Shown piece after piece: positions 51,937-60,111 of a stretch of 64,000 nt of DNA (position 1 is the first letter of the stretch; each line of letters begins with the position of its first letter). The notes under the pieces are model-generated. The model did not search any database, had not been told where the DNA came from, and worked only from the letters and a program-made list of their open reading frames with translations. Source of the stretch: Psychrobacillus sp042945595 (lineage in GTDB: Bacteria > Bacillota > Bacilli > Bacillales_A > Planococcaceae); the NCBI RefSeq assembly GCF_042945595.1, contig NZ_CP168493.1, forward strand, positions 2,108,001 through 2,172,000, written 5' to 3'. The translations under genes were made by a program, and so were the position numbers.

Positions 51937-52101
51937 TTGAAAAGTTTATTGAACGAAACGGCTTTATTGATTCAAATTGGAATCAAGAGGAAAGACATGT
52001 ACAGGATGGCGAAAAATTTAGGATATACCCACCGACTTGTCGTATCCATTAGCCAAGAACTAGATCACCTACTCAATCAATACCAAAAGAAAGTATCCTA
52101 G
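51937..52101 (+). CDS. Spo0E-family aspartyl-phosphate phosphatase-like peptide
   Basis: 54 residues from a TTG at 51937 that has GGAGGAAG ahead. Two helices: ALLIQIGIKRKDMYRMAKNL and THRLVVSISQELDHLLNQYQ. SISQELDHLLNQY carries the SQELD signature of Spo0E proteins, which dephosphorylate Spo0A-phosphate and hold back sporulation. It has its own terminator. Function inferred from the motif. Confidence 0.8.
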   Translation: MKSLLNETALLIQIGIKRKDMYRMAKNLGYTHRLVVSISQELDHLLNQYQKKVS

Positions 52102-52126
52102 TTAGACAGGATTTACCCTCTATAAC

Positions 52127-52165
52127 AAAACCGATTGGTACTAAGAAGGAACTGATCGGTTTTAT
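52127..52165 (+). terminator. Terminator of the Spo0E-like gene
   Basis: AAAACCGAT pairs with ATCGGTTTT across 18 bases. Confidence 0.75.
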
Positions 52166-52200
52166 TATGGAAGATAGTCAGGAGCCTTCAAAAAAAATAA

Positions 52201-52983
52201 CTAACCTTGGATTTCTTTAATACTTTTGCCACCTAAAAATGCGTGTCCCATTTTCAATTTTTCTACGGTTTTAAATCCATATTTTTGATACACTTTTTCA
52301 ATTCTTTCATTGATTGGAAACACCCATAGGTTTTCTAATCTATTTTTTGAAACTTCAACTTGCAAATAATGAATTAGCTCTCCTATTAATCCTCTACCTC
52401 TAAATCCTTCTAATGTAGCTACACTTTCCATTCGAGCTTGATTGTCATGTCTAAAAATACAAGCAGTTGCACATGCTACACCATTGTATCGGAGTAGATA
52501 GTGCTTAAAACTAGCATGATAAAATTCCTGCTCAAATGCTTTCTCTCTAACCTCTTTGCCACCGAACTCTTTTATACTGCATTCAATGTTTAAAGCTTCT
52601 TGATAATTATTTTTAGTTACAAGTTCTATCGCTACATTCTCATTATTATCTATTTCCACTATTTTTTCATCCCACAATTGAACTGGGCTAACTAATTCTT
52701 CGAAGCCAAAATTATTTAATTTTAAACTTTCAATTAAATTTTGTTGGTTTTCTAAATCATATATATAAAATCTCGGTATTATCTTTTTAGTTTCATAAAA
52801 ACGAACTACTTCATCTATTATTAGTTGAGGTGTATCAGAGATTCTACTAATATGTGCATGGTTTGCATCATAATAGGAGGGCTGATTTTCATTACAAAAT
52901 AATGAACCCCAATTGGTTTCTGTACGTTTGGAAAAAGTCTCGAAATAGGCAAAATCCAATTTAAAAATTTCTTGATAATTCAT
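52201..52983 (-). CDS. GNAT-fold N-acetyltransferase (260 aa)
   Basis: ATG at 52983 behind AGGAGGAA. The C-terminal half shows the fold: YLLRYNGVACATACIFRHDNQARMESVATLEGFRGRGLIGELIHYLQ, with the acetyl-CoA loop RGRGLI, and IEKVYQKYGFKTVEKLKMGHAF. The N-terminal half (YFETFSKRTETNWGSLFCNE...) is a second, degenerate GNAT-like or recognition domain. Substrate unknown. Confidence 0.8.
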   Translation of the reverse strand: MNYQEIFKLDFAYFETFSKRTETNWGSLFCNENQPSYYDANHAHISRISDTPQLIIDEVVRFYETKKIIPRFYIYDLENQQNLIESLKLNNFGFEELVSPVQLWDEKIVEIDNNENVAIELVTKNNYQEALNIECSIKEFGGKEVREKAFEQEFYHASFKHYLLRYNGVACATACIFRHDNQARMESVATLEGFRGRGLIGELIHYLQVEVSKNRLENLWVFPINERIEKVYQKYGFKTVEKLKMGHAFLGGKSIKEIQG

Positions 52984-53012
52984 CAACAATTCCTCCTGTA
53001 AATAGTAAAAGG

Positions 53013-53765
53013 TTACTTTTTATTAAAAAACGATTTACCAAGAGTTTCTACTGACTTTGGGAAAACTGCATAAAGTTTACTTGTAATGCTCATATACGAT
53101 GGTAAATTTACTTCACGAACTGGACGTTCAATAGTTTTTATTATCGCTTCCACTACTTTTTCAGGTGATAAGAGATGTTTGCTAAGTTTGTCTCGATAAT
53201 TGCCGGTTTGGTCTGCTAAATCAAGAAATGGTGTGTCGATTGGTCCAGGATTAATTGTCGTAACTTGAATCCCATATTCTTTTAGTTCCATTCGAACGCT
53301 ATTTGCGAATCCTAAAATCGCGTGTTTCGAAGCTGCATAAACGGATGCTTTTGGTGTCGCTACTTTACCTGCTTGGGAAGCTACAAAAATAATATGTCCG
53401 CTCCCTCTTGCTTTCATTTTCTCCGCAAAATATTTGGTAAGAAGCATTGGCGCTATTACATTTACACGCATCATCTGCGCTATATCTTTTTCTTCTAATT
53501 CCGTTAAATATTCAAACGTACCAACACCAGCACAGAGAACGATTGTGTCTGGAGTCTCCATCTGAAGAAACAAATTTTCAAAGGATTGTTCCTCTGTTAA
53601 GTCTGCTTGTATTGTATGTAAACCAAGCTCCTCTAAATGCTCCAAAACTTCAAAATTGCGACCACTAGCCCAAATTTCATGCCCTGCTGTGTGAAGTTTT
53701 TTTGCAAGTATTAGTCCAACTCCACTTGTTGCTCCCGTGATAAATACTTTCTTACGCTTGTTCAT
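53013..53765 (-). CDS. yqjQ: Short-chain dehydrogenase, YqjQ-like
   Basis: 250 residues from the ATG at 53765, overlapping the end of the upstream yqjP-like gene by 14 bases. Rossmann motif TGATSGVG, NNAG-type block reading LCAGVGTF, catalytic serine in IIFVASQAGKV and YAASK. The C-terminus has a hydrophobic patch (PSYMSITSKLYAVFPKS). It oxidises or reduces an unknown alcohol or ketone. The yqjQ-yqjP pair is conserved in B. subtilis. Confidence 0.87.
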   Translation of the reverse strand: MNKRKKVFITGATSGVGLILAKKLHTAGHEIWASGRNFEVLEHLEELGLHTIQADLTEEQSFENLFLQMETPDTIVLCAGVGTFEYLTELEEKDIAQMMRVNVIAPMLLTKYFAEKMKARGSGHIIFVASQAGKVATPKASVYAASKHAILGFANSVRMELKEYGIQVTTINPGPIDTPFLDLADQTGNYRDKLSKHLLSPEKVVEAIIKTIERPVREVNLPSYMSITSKLYAVFPKSVETLGKSFFNKK

Positions 53766-54699
53766 ATAACAAAATACCTTTCTCGTTTCGTCGTTCTCTA
53801 ATATAGCCTTCATCTATTAAATAATCGACTTGTCCAATTGTTTCCGAAAGAGTTAAACCAAGTTCTTTTTCATATACTTTTGGAAATAGCTGTTGAGTAA
53901 GCTGAAAAATAGTTTTTTCTCCATCTTTCATCATGTCCAAAACCTTTAAAGCACGTTCTCTCTGTTTTTCAAGTCTGCTTGTAATAAGCTCAGATACGTT
54001 AAATACCTCATTTCCATGCCCACTAAATATCTTCTCCACAGGTAAAGTTTGAATCCGTTGTAATGAGGCATTATATTGAAGCATAGATTTTGAACGTTGA
54101 GACCTTCGATCAAGAGGTGGCTCAATTAGTGGATTAGATGAAATTTTTTCCAGAATATGATCTCCCCCAATTAGAATTCCTGTATTCTCTGACCAAAAAG
54201 ATAGATGGCTTTGAGCATGTCCTAATGTTTCCAAGACGGTTAAATCGGGATGCCCTGGGAGGATGTCTCCGTCTTTTAAAAGCTTTTCAATTGGTCTGTT
54301 TCCAATAAAGTGGATCGGTCTTCTCATTTTTTCGACCCAATTGAAATAGCTCTCAGGTACTCCTTCCTCCATAAGGCATTGAAGATAAAATTCGTCATGA
54401 AAGCGGAAAAAATCTGTATCTCTTGTTAACCACGGTTGATTATAAGGATGCCCCAATATTGTAGCTTGTTTAAAAGCATCAACCCAACCAGAATGATCTG
54501 GATGGTGATGTGTTAGAAGTACTTGTTCTATATCTGAAAGCGAGTAACCAGCTTCTTTTATGCCTGTTGTAAGAGCAACTAGTGCTTCTTCTGTTTTAGG
54601 ACCAGCATCTACTAATGTAAGTGCATCTCCTTTTATTAAATAAGCATTTACATCCCCTACTGCAAATGGGGTTGGAATAGTGATTTTATGTATTGTCAT
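53752..54699 (-). CDS. yqjP: Metallo-beta-lactamase-fold hydrolase, YqjP-like
   Basis: 315 residues, ATG behind AAAGGGAG. The dinuclear metal site is complete: TLVDAGP, THHHPDHSGW (HxHxDH), LGHAQSHLSFW, GGDHIL and the late GHG of FSGHGNEV. A winged-helix-like tail (MKDGEKTIFQLTQQLFPKVY) follows. Related enzymes cleave thioesters such as lactoylglutathione or quinolone signals. First gene of a two-gene operon with yqjQ. Confidence 0.87.
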   Translation of the reverse strand: MTIHKITIPTPFAVGDVNAYLIKGDALTLVDAGPKTEEALVALTTGIKEAGYSLSDIEQVLLTHHHPDHSGWVDAFKQATILGHPYNQPWLTRDTDFFRFHDEFYLQCLMEEGVPESYFNWVEKMRRPIHFIGNRPIEKLLKDGDILPGHPDLTVLETLGHAQSHLSFWSENTGILIGGDHILEKISSNPLIEPPLDRRSQRSKSMLQYNASLQRIQTLPVEKIFSGHGNEVFNVSELITSRLEKQRERALKVLDMMKDGEKTIFQLTQQLFPKVYEKELGLTLSETIGQVDYLIDEGYIRERRNEKGILLYEQA

Positions 54700-54876
54700 A
54701 TGATAACTCCCTTTTATGAATAGTTATTCATTCTATTGTACATTTTTTTATTGACAGCGTCACTAATGTGGTTGTTGAAATAGAGGATGATCGAAAGCTA
54801 TTTCGATCTCCGAGAGCAACCTCCGTTGTATCAATTTGCTATTAAACAGACTTCTAATTTACATTTAAAAATGAGT

Positions 54877-54905
54877 TTGACTTTTACTTGCAACAGTCCT
54901 ATAAT
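54877..54905 (+). promoter_or_regulatory. Consensus SigA promoter of the proI T-box transcript
   Basis: TTGACT, a 17-bp spacer and TATAAT. Transcription should begin near 54912. Confidence 0.85.
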
Positions 54906-54911
54906 TTCATT

Positions 54912-55161
54912 AATTCAGAAAATTTTAAGCCAAGATGAAGAATAGTACATATATGATGGAGTTAAGAGAGTGAAATGATCCGCTGCAAGTTTCACCTCCC
55001 GCTCATATGTCGAACCTACTTCGGAGCTACTATGTAAACATAGTCGTGGCCTTCGCGATAAGAAGGATTAAGTTGTGCCGTTTTTTCGGCAAATTTAGGT
55101 GGTACCGCGGAAATCATTGCGTTTTCGTCCTTATGATATATAGGACGAGAGCGCTTTTTTT
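54912..55161 (+). promoter_or_regulatory. T-box leader, probable proline specifier
   Basis: AGAGAG of stem I lies near 54967, the T-box AGGTGGTACCGCGG is at 55097-55110, and a terminator stem GCG...CGTCCT/AGGACG...CGC with seven T lies at 55119-55161. The specifier region reads GTCGAACCTACTTCGG. CCT (proline) fits the downstream gene, while the frame-shifted CTA (leucine) is less likely. Uncharged tRNA should favour the antiterminator and switch on proI. Confidence 0.88.
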
Positions 55162-55182
55162 ATTTTAAGAGGAGGAATCTAA

Positions 55183-55995
55183 ATGACGAAAATTGTATTT
55201 GTCGGTGCTGGTGCTATGGCTGAGGCGATTATTAATGGATTAACAAAGGAAGAAAAAATTTCTCCAGAAAACATTCATGTGATGAATAAGTCGGACGTGG
55301 AACAACTTCAACAATTAAAAAAAGCTTATCATGTAGGAATTGTGTGTGAAGAAAAAAAGGCATTATGTGAGGCTAATATTGTTTTTTTAGCAATGAAACC
55401 TAAAGACGCGAAAGATGCATTGTCGGACATTGCTCCTTTTTTAAACAATGATGCAACGATCATTTCTGTTATAGCTGGTGTAACGATACAAACTATTTCC
55501 AATTACTTAGGGACACGTCCAATTGCACGGGTCATGCCAAACACATCTGCAGCTGTTGGATTGAGCGCTTCGGCTGTTAGTTGGAATATACTTGTATCTG
55601 AAGAAGAGAAACTAGCAATAATTGATATTTTGGAGTCCATTGGAACTGTTAAAGCGGTGAATGAAGAGGATTTGCATGTTGTTACTGCGCTATCTGGGAG
55701 TGGTCCAGCTTACTTTTATTATTTTGCAGAGCAATTTGAAGCTGCCGCTATCCTGCATGGTTTGGAAAAATCCGATGCTCGCCAATTATTTATTCAGACG
55801 ATGGAAGGTGCTGCACAAATGATGAAAAAAGGTGATTTCGAACCTGAAGAGTTACGTAGAAGAGTCACAAGTCCAGGTGGTACAACAGAAGCAGGGGTGG
55901 AGAAACTAATACAGCATAATGTAGGAGAGGCCATTTTTGCTTGTATCGATGCTGCACAAAATAAATCTCGAGTGCTAGGAAAACTTTACGAATAA
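55183..55995 (+). CDS. proI: Pyrroline-5-carboxylate reductase
   Basis: 270 residues, ATG behind AGAGGAGG. Rossmann start FVGAGAMAEAIINGL, FLAMKPKDA, RVMPNTSAAVG, and the P5CR signature LSGSGPAYFYYFAEQFE with PGGTTEAGV near the end. It reduces pyrroline-5-carboxylate to proline with NAD(P)H as the last step of proline synthesis. Single gene under a T-box. Confidence 0.93.
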   Translation: MTKIVFVGAGAMAEAIINGLTKEEKISPENIHVMNKSDVEQLQQLKKAYHVGIVCEEKKALCEANIVFLAMKPKDAKDALSDIAPFLNNDATIISVIAGVTIQTISNYLGTRPIARVMPNTSAAVGLSASAVSWNILVSEEEKLAIIDILESIGTVKAVNEEDLHVVTALSGSGPAYFYYFAEQFEAAAILHGLEKSDARQLFIQTMEGAAQMMKKGDFEPEELRRRVTSPGGTTEAGVEKLIQHNVGEAIFACIDAAQNKSRVLGKLYE

Positions 55996-56015
55996 ATTGA
56001 AATAAATGGTAGAAC

Positions 56016-56135
56016 GAGACCAAATTAGAATAATCAAGACCATTTCATTCCTATTAGAGACCAAATTTCCAATCTCGAGACCAAATGATCCAAAACCGAG
56101 ACTAATCGATAAGAAAGGACTAAATCCCGGATCAT
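56016..56135. repeat. Degenerate GAGACCAAA repeats, about 20-bp period
   Basis: GAGACCAAAT or close variants occur at about 56017, 56038 (AAGACCATTT), 56060, 56080, 56099 (GAGACTAATC) and 56117 (GGACTAAATC). Six degenerate units lie between proI and the convergent rnz gene. No coding potential. Confidence 0.65.
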
Positions 56136-56202
56136 TCGACCGATGGCAACACAAAGTCTAGTCATTACAGATTAAAAAATATTATGATTCCGAGTGATTA
56201 TA

Positions 56203-57156
56203 TCAACGCTCGGAATCAGTTACTTTATTCAATATGCCATTTGACCAATCATACTCTGCAAAATCTTCTGCAATATGAATTGGGAAATCAAAATGCTCCA
56301 CTTGGTTTAACATTTCTTTTAAATGATAAGGTAAAAAACGTGCACTAATATGATTGACGATTAAATGTTTTGCATTCGCTTCTTTACAAACATTTGCTGC
56401 ATCTAAAATTGTCGAATGACCATATAAACCTGCTAATTCAGACGTCTCCTTATCAAATGTAGCCTCATGTACGACGATGTCTGCTCCTTTGCTAAGTGAA
56501 ATAGAGTTCTCACAATATTTTGTATCACCTAATATTGCAATTTGAAAGCCATTTTTTAAATCCCCAGTTACATCTTTACTTAAAACAATTCTCCCGTCTG
56601 GTAGCTCAACATCATTACCTTCTTTTAATTGTTTTAATAGTGGTCCTCTTGGAACTCCTAAAGCGTCTGTTTTCTCGATAATCAATTGAGGTGGAAGTGG
56701 TTTCTGTGTAATTCTATATCCAAAGCAAGGAATAACATGTTCAATCGATTTTGCTTCTACAACAAACTGATCATCTTCAAATATGATGCCATCCTCAATT
56801 TCAATGATGTTCAATTTATATTGTAAATAGGTGCTCGACGTCAAAAGCGTTAATTCAATCCATGCCTTTATACCTTTTGGTCCATAAATTGTCAGAGACG
56901 CATCTCCCCCTAAAAACGAACGAGATCCTAATAATCCTGGGAGACCATAAATATGATCTCCATGTAAATGCGTGATGAAGATCTTTTCAAGCTTACGAGG
57001 TTTTAATGTTGTATGAAGAATTTGATGCTGGGTTGCTTCTCCGCAATCAAAAAGCCAATATGTACCTCTTTCTTCGAGCAATTTTAAAACAGTTGCAGTG
57101 GTATTTCGCCCCTTTGAGGGCATTCCAGCTCCCGTACCTAAAAATAATAGTTGCAT
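56203..57156 (-). CDS. rnz: Ribonuclease Z
   Basis: 317 residues from the ATG at 57156 behind AAAGGTG. Metallo-beta-lactamase core: FLGTGAGMPSKGRN, THLHGDHIYGLPGLL (zinc motif), ILGDTKYC and the late GHST and HISARF. It cuts the 3' trailer from tRNA precursors that lack an encoded CCA. It follows the polymerase gene by four bases, so the two are co-transcribed, as in B. subtilis where both lie in this region. Confidence 0.93.
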   Translation of the reverse strand: MQLLFLGTGAGMPSKGRNTTATVLKLLEERGTYWLFDCGEATQHQILHTTLKPRKLEKIFITHLHGDHIYGLPGLLGSRSFLGGDASLTIYGPKGIKAWIELTLLTSSTYLQYKLNIIEIEDGIIFEDDQFVVEAKSIEHVIPCFGYRITQKPLPPQLIIEKTDALGVPRGPLLKQLKEGNDVELPDGRIVLSKDVTGDLKNGFQIAILGDTKYCENSISLSKGADIVVHEATFDKETSELAGLYGHSTILDAANVCKEANAKHLIVNHISARFLPYHLKEMLNQVEHFDFPIHIAEDFAEYDWSNGILNKVTDSER

Positions 57157-57160
57157 ATTT

Positions 57161-58405
57161 TCACCTTTTCTCATGATCATCTAAAAAATCTTTACTAAAA
57201 CTCGTTTTTGACTCTAAGGAGGATTTCTTTTTAACTTTTATTCCCCTTTTTATACTATCTGCACCAAACTTTGCTTGCAGTTGTTCAACTAACTTTAAGA
57301 TAGGCTCTTCTTTTGCATGCTCTTCAAAATTAAAAATGGATAGCTGCTCCACGTACTCGCCTTTATCATGCACATTATTAACCGTTACACCAAGTAAACG
57401 AATAGGCTCACCGTCCCAAGTTGAGTGAAACAATGTTTTCGCAAGATGAAAAATTTCTTTTTCTTCAAAGAGATGATTTTGCATCGTTTTACTTCTCGTT
57501 TTATTTTTCCAATTAGCATCACGAATATGTATAGTAATTGATCTCCCCGCAAGGTTTTTGGAATCTAGCCGAGCAGTTACTTTTTGAGACAATCTTAATA
57601 AAACTTTGTCAATTTCTTTTATATTTGTTTCATCATACGGTAAAGTAGTGGAATTGCCAACACTTTTTGTATCGAAAATAGAAGTAGGATCAACTGGCCT
57701 CTCGTCTATTCCGTTTGCTCTTTCAGAAAGTCTTAACCCTACTTTCCCTAGTTTTTCCTTCAGTATACCCAATGGAATATTCGCCAAATCTCCTATGGTT
57801 TTAATTCCTATATTGGAAAGCTTGTTTGCTGTACTTTCCCCTACCCCATGCATTTCGATAACAGGAAGTGGCCAAAGTTTTTCTGCTACTTCTCGCTTTC
57901 GCAATACGGTAATTCCCATAGGCTTTTTCATGTTAGATGCTGTTTTAGCTAAAAACTTATTTGGCGCTATTCCTATGGAACTAGGTAAATCCAGTTCCCG
58001 CATCAATCTTTGTTGAATGGATTCAGCAAATGTTACAGCGTCCACTGACAAATCCAGTTCACTTATATCTATATATCCTTCATCAATCGAAACTGGTTCA
58101 ACGAGTTCAGTGTAAGATCGTAGAATGTCGAACATTGCCTTTGAAGCAATTCGGTATCGTTCAAAATTTGGCGGGATTAATATAATTTCTGGGCATTTTC
58201 GTTTTGCTTCCCAAACAGACATGGTTGTGTATACGCCTCTAGCTCGTGCTTCGTAAGAACAGGTAACTAAAATTCCACGGCGTTCCTTAGGGTTTCCTGC
58301 AATTGCAATTGGTTTTCCTTTCAGTGAGGGATCGTGCGCTTGTTCGACAGAAGCATAGAAGCTGTTCATATCTAGATGAAAAATTATTCTATTTCTTCTC
58401 TTCAA
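57161..58405 (-). CDS. polYB: Y-family DNA polymerase IV
   Basis: 414 residues from a TTG at 58405; the GAGGTGA site rules out the upstream GTG. Catalytic residues lie in FHLDMNSFYASVEQ and SIDEGYID. A helix-hairpin region (MHGVGESTANKLSNIGIKTIGDL) and the little-finger domain follow. The end (QLQAKFGADSIKRGIKVKKK) fits DinB. It copies past DNA lesions at the cost of accuracy. No beta-clamp motif could be fixed with certainty. Confidence 0.92.
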   Translation of the reverse strand: MKRRNRIIFHLDMNSFYASVEQAHDPSLKGKPIAIAGNPKERRGILVTCSYEARARGVYTTMSVWEAKRKCPEIILIPPNFERYRIASKAMFDILRSYTELVEPVSIDEGYIDISELDLSVDAVTFAESIQQRLMRELDLPSSIGIAPNKFLAKTASNMKKPMGITVLRKREVAEKLWPLPVIEMHGVGESTANKLSNIGIKTIGDLANIPLGILKEKLGKVGLRLSERANGIDERPVDPTSIFDTKSVGNSTTLPYDETNIKEIDKVLLRLSQKVTARLDSKNLAGRSITIHIRDANWKNKTRSKTMQNHLFEEKEIFHLAKTLFHSTWDGEPIRLLGVTVNNVHDKGEYVEQLSIFNFEEHAKEEPILKLVEQLQAKFGADSIKRGIKVKKKSSLESKTSFSKDFLDDHEKR

Positions 58406-58460
58406 AAAAATCACCTCTCGTATGGAAAAAAGGTAGCTATATTAAGCTACCTCAAACTTG

Positions 58461-58958
58461 TTAGTTACGATCTTCCGCCATAGCTAACTCCTCTTTTTTC
58501 ATTTCTTCTAAATATGCTTGAATATCTTTTATACCTTCTATGGAGCGAACTAAAATAGACGGTTCCACAATCGTAATCATCCGGTTTTCTAAATTTGCGA
58601 CTCCTGTAAAGTACTGCGTTTTTGTATAATTTACTAAGCCAATTTGCTTAATATCATCGGAAGCAATATCTAATATCTCTTTTGCTTCAATCACCAAAAG
58701 TCCGATTGACATATCCTGTGTATGCATCGTGATAACTCGTGATGATTCATTGTCAGCACCACTACGATTATACAATATTTGTTCGAAATCAATAATCGGC
58801 ACTAGCTCGCCTCGGATTTTCATCAAACCGATTAAATAATTTGGTAAATGTGGTATCGGGTTAATATGTTCTAATTTTTCAATAGATATCACATGTTCGA
58901 TTGGAACCGCATAATCTTCGTTTCCACATTGAAAAACAACTACTTTTTCACTAGACAA
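58461..58958 (-). CDS. cheW: Chemotaxis adaptor CheW
   Basis: 165 residues; TTG start with AGGGGG nine bases ahead. One CheW domain: VVVFQCGNEDYAVPIEHVISIEK, LPNYLIGLMKIRGELVPIIDF, VTMHTQDMSIGLLVIEAKEILDI and FTGVANLENRMITIVEP. It couples receptors to the CheA kinase. No other chemotaxis gene is nearby, so this is an isolated copy between a peptidase and a DNA polymerase gene. Confidence 0.88.
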   Translation of the reverse strand: MSSEKVVVFQCGNEDYAVPIEHVISIEKLEHINPIPHLPNYLIGLMKIRGELVPIIDFEQILYNRSGADNESSRVITMHTQDMSIGLLVIEAKEILDIASDDIKQIGLVNYTKTQYFTGVANLENRMITIVEPSILVRSIEGIKDIQAYLEEMKKEELAMAEDRN

Positions 58959-58980
58959 TAAATGGTACCCCCTATTTGAA

Positions 58981-60093
58981 TTATTCTGCAGCTACTTTCA
59001 CAATTTCAACAAGTAAATCTGCAAGTTTTTCTAACTCTTCTACTGGCATGCGCTCGTTTGTTGTATGAATTTCTTCATATCCAACAGACAAAATTACTGT
59101 GGGAATGCCGAATCCAGCAATGACGTTTGCATCACTGCCTCCACCACTAGTTTTAATATCGGCAGTTCTACCAATACTTTCAACTGCACGTTTTGCTATT
59201 TGTACTACTTGATGGTCTCCTTCAAAGCGGAAGCCTGGATACATTAACTGTGTTTCTGTTTCGGCAAAACCGCCATGTTTTTCAGCAGTTTCACTAAATA
59301 CTTGAACCATATGTGCCACTTGTGCATCTAACTTTTCTTTATTAATCGAACGAGCTTCTGCTAGTATATGCACTTCATCACATACGATATTTGTTGCTTG
59401 TCCACCTTCAAAGCGACCGATATTAGCGGTAGTTTCATTGTCTATACGACCTAGTTTCATCGCTGAAATAGCCTTAGAAGCTAATGTAATGGCAGAAACA
59501 CCTTTTTCAGGCGCAACTCCTGCGTGTGCGGTTTTTCCTTTAATAGTTGTCCAAAGTTTTGATTGGAAAGGAGCTGCAGTCACAATGCCACCAACTGTTC
59601 CATCACTATCGATTGCATAGCCGTACTTAGCTGTAAGCAATGAAGGATCTAATTCTTTGGCACCAACAAGGCCACTTTCTTCTCCAGCAGTGATGACTAC
59701 TTGAATATCCCCGTGCTCTATATTTTCTTCTTTTAATCGTCTAATTGCTTCAAAAAGAGCAGCAATTCCGGCTTTATCATCTGCACCTAAAATAGTTGTA
59801 CCATCTGAATAAATATAGCCATCTTCTTTTAAAGTAGGTTGAATTCCTTTACCTGGCACGACCGTATCCATATGCACCGTAAAATAAATAGCATCCGCAT
59901 CAGCTTTTGTTCCTTGAAGAGTTGCTATTAAGTTTCCAGCACCATGTCCAGTTTTTTTAGCAGAGTCATCTTGAATAACAGAAAACCCTAATTGTTCCAA
60001 TTTACCCATTAAGATAGGCGCAATTACTTGTTCATGTTTTGTTTCTGAGTCGATTTTTACTAGTTCAAAAAATTCTTCTATTAGACGATTCAT
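58981..60093 (-). CDS. yqjE: M20 family peptidase, PepT/YqjE-like
   Basis: 370 residues, ATG behind AAGGAGCC. Dinuclear zinc motifs: FTVHMDTVVPGKG, ILGADDKAGIAALFE, ITAGEESGLVGAK with the catalytic glutamate, and IDSDGTVGG. The lid domain spans about residues 180-290. It hydrolyses small peptides or acylated amino acids in the cytosol. In B. subtilis the same gene follows yqjD. Confidence 0.9.
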   Translation of the reverse strand: MNRLIEEFFELVKIDSETKHEQVIAPILMGKLEQLGFSVIQDDSAKKTGHGAGNLIATLQGTKADADAIYFTVHMDTVVPGKGIQPTLKEDGYIYSDGTTILGADDKAGIAALFEAIRRLKEENIEHGDIQVVITAGEESGLVGAKELDPSLLTAKYGYAIDSDGTVGGIVTAAPFQSKLWTTIKGKTAHAGVAPEKGVSAITLASKAISAMKLGRIDNETTANIGRFEGGQATNIVCDEVHILAEARSINKEKLDAQVAHMVQVFSETAEKHGGFAETETQLMYPGFRFEGDHQVVQIAKRAVESIGRTADIKTSGGGSDANVIAGFGIPTVILSVGYEEIHTTNERMPVEELEKLADLLVEIVKVAAE

Positions 60094-60111
60094 CTTATTT
60101 TTAGGCTCCTT

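Noticed and set aside
57606..58016. 136-codon plus-strand frame opposite polYB
   Set aside because: Antisense shadow of the polymerase gene, with no ribosome site or family motif.
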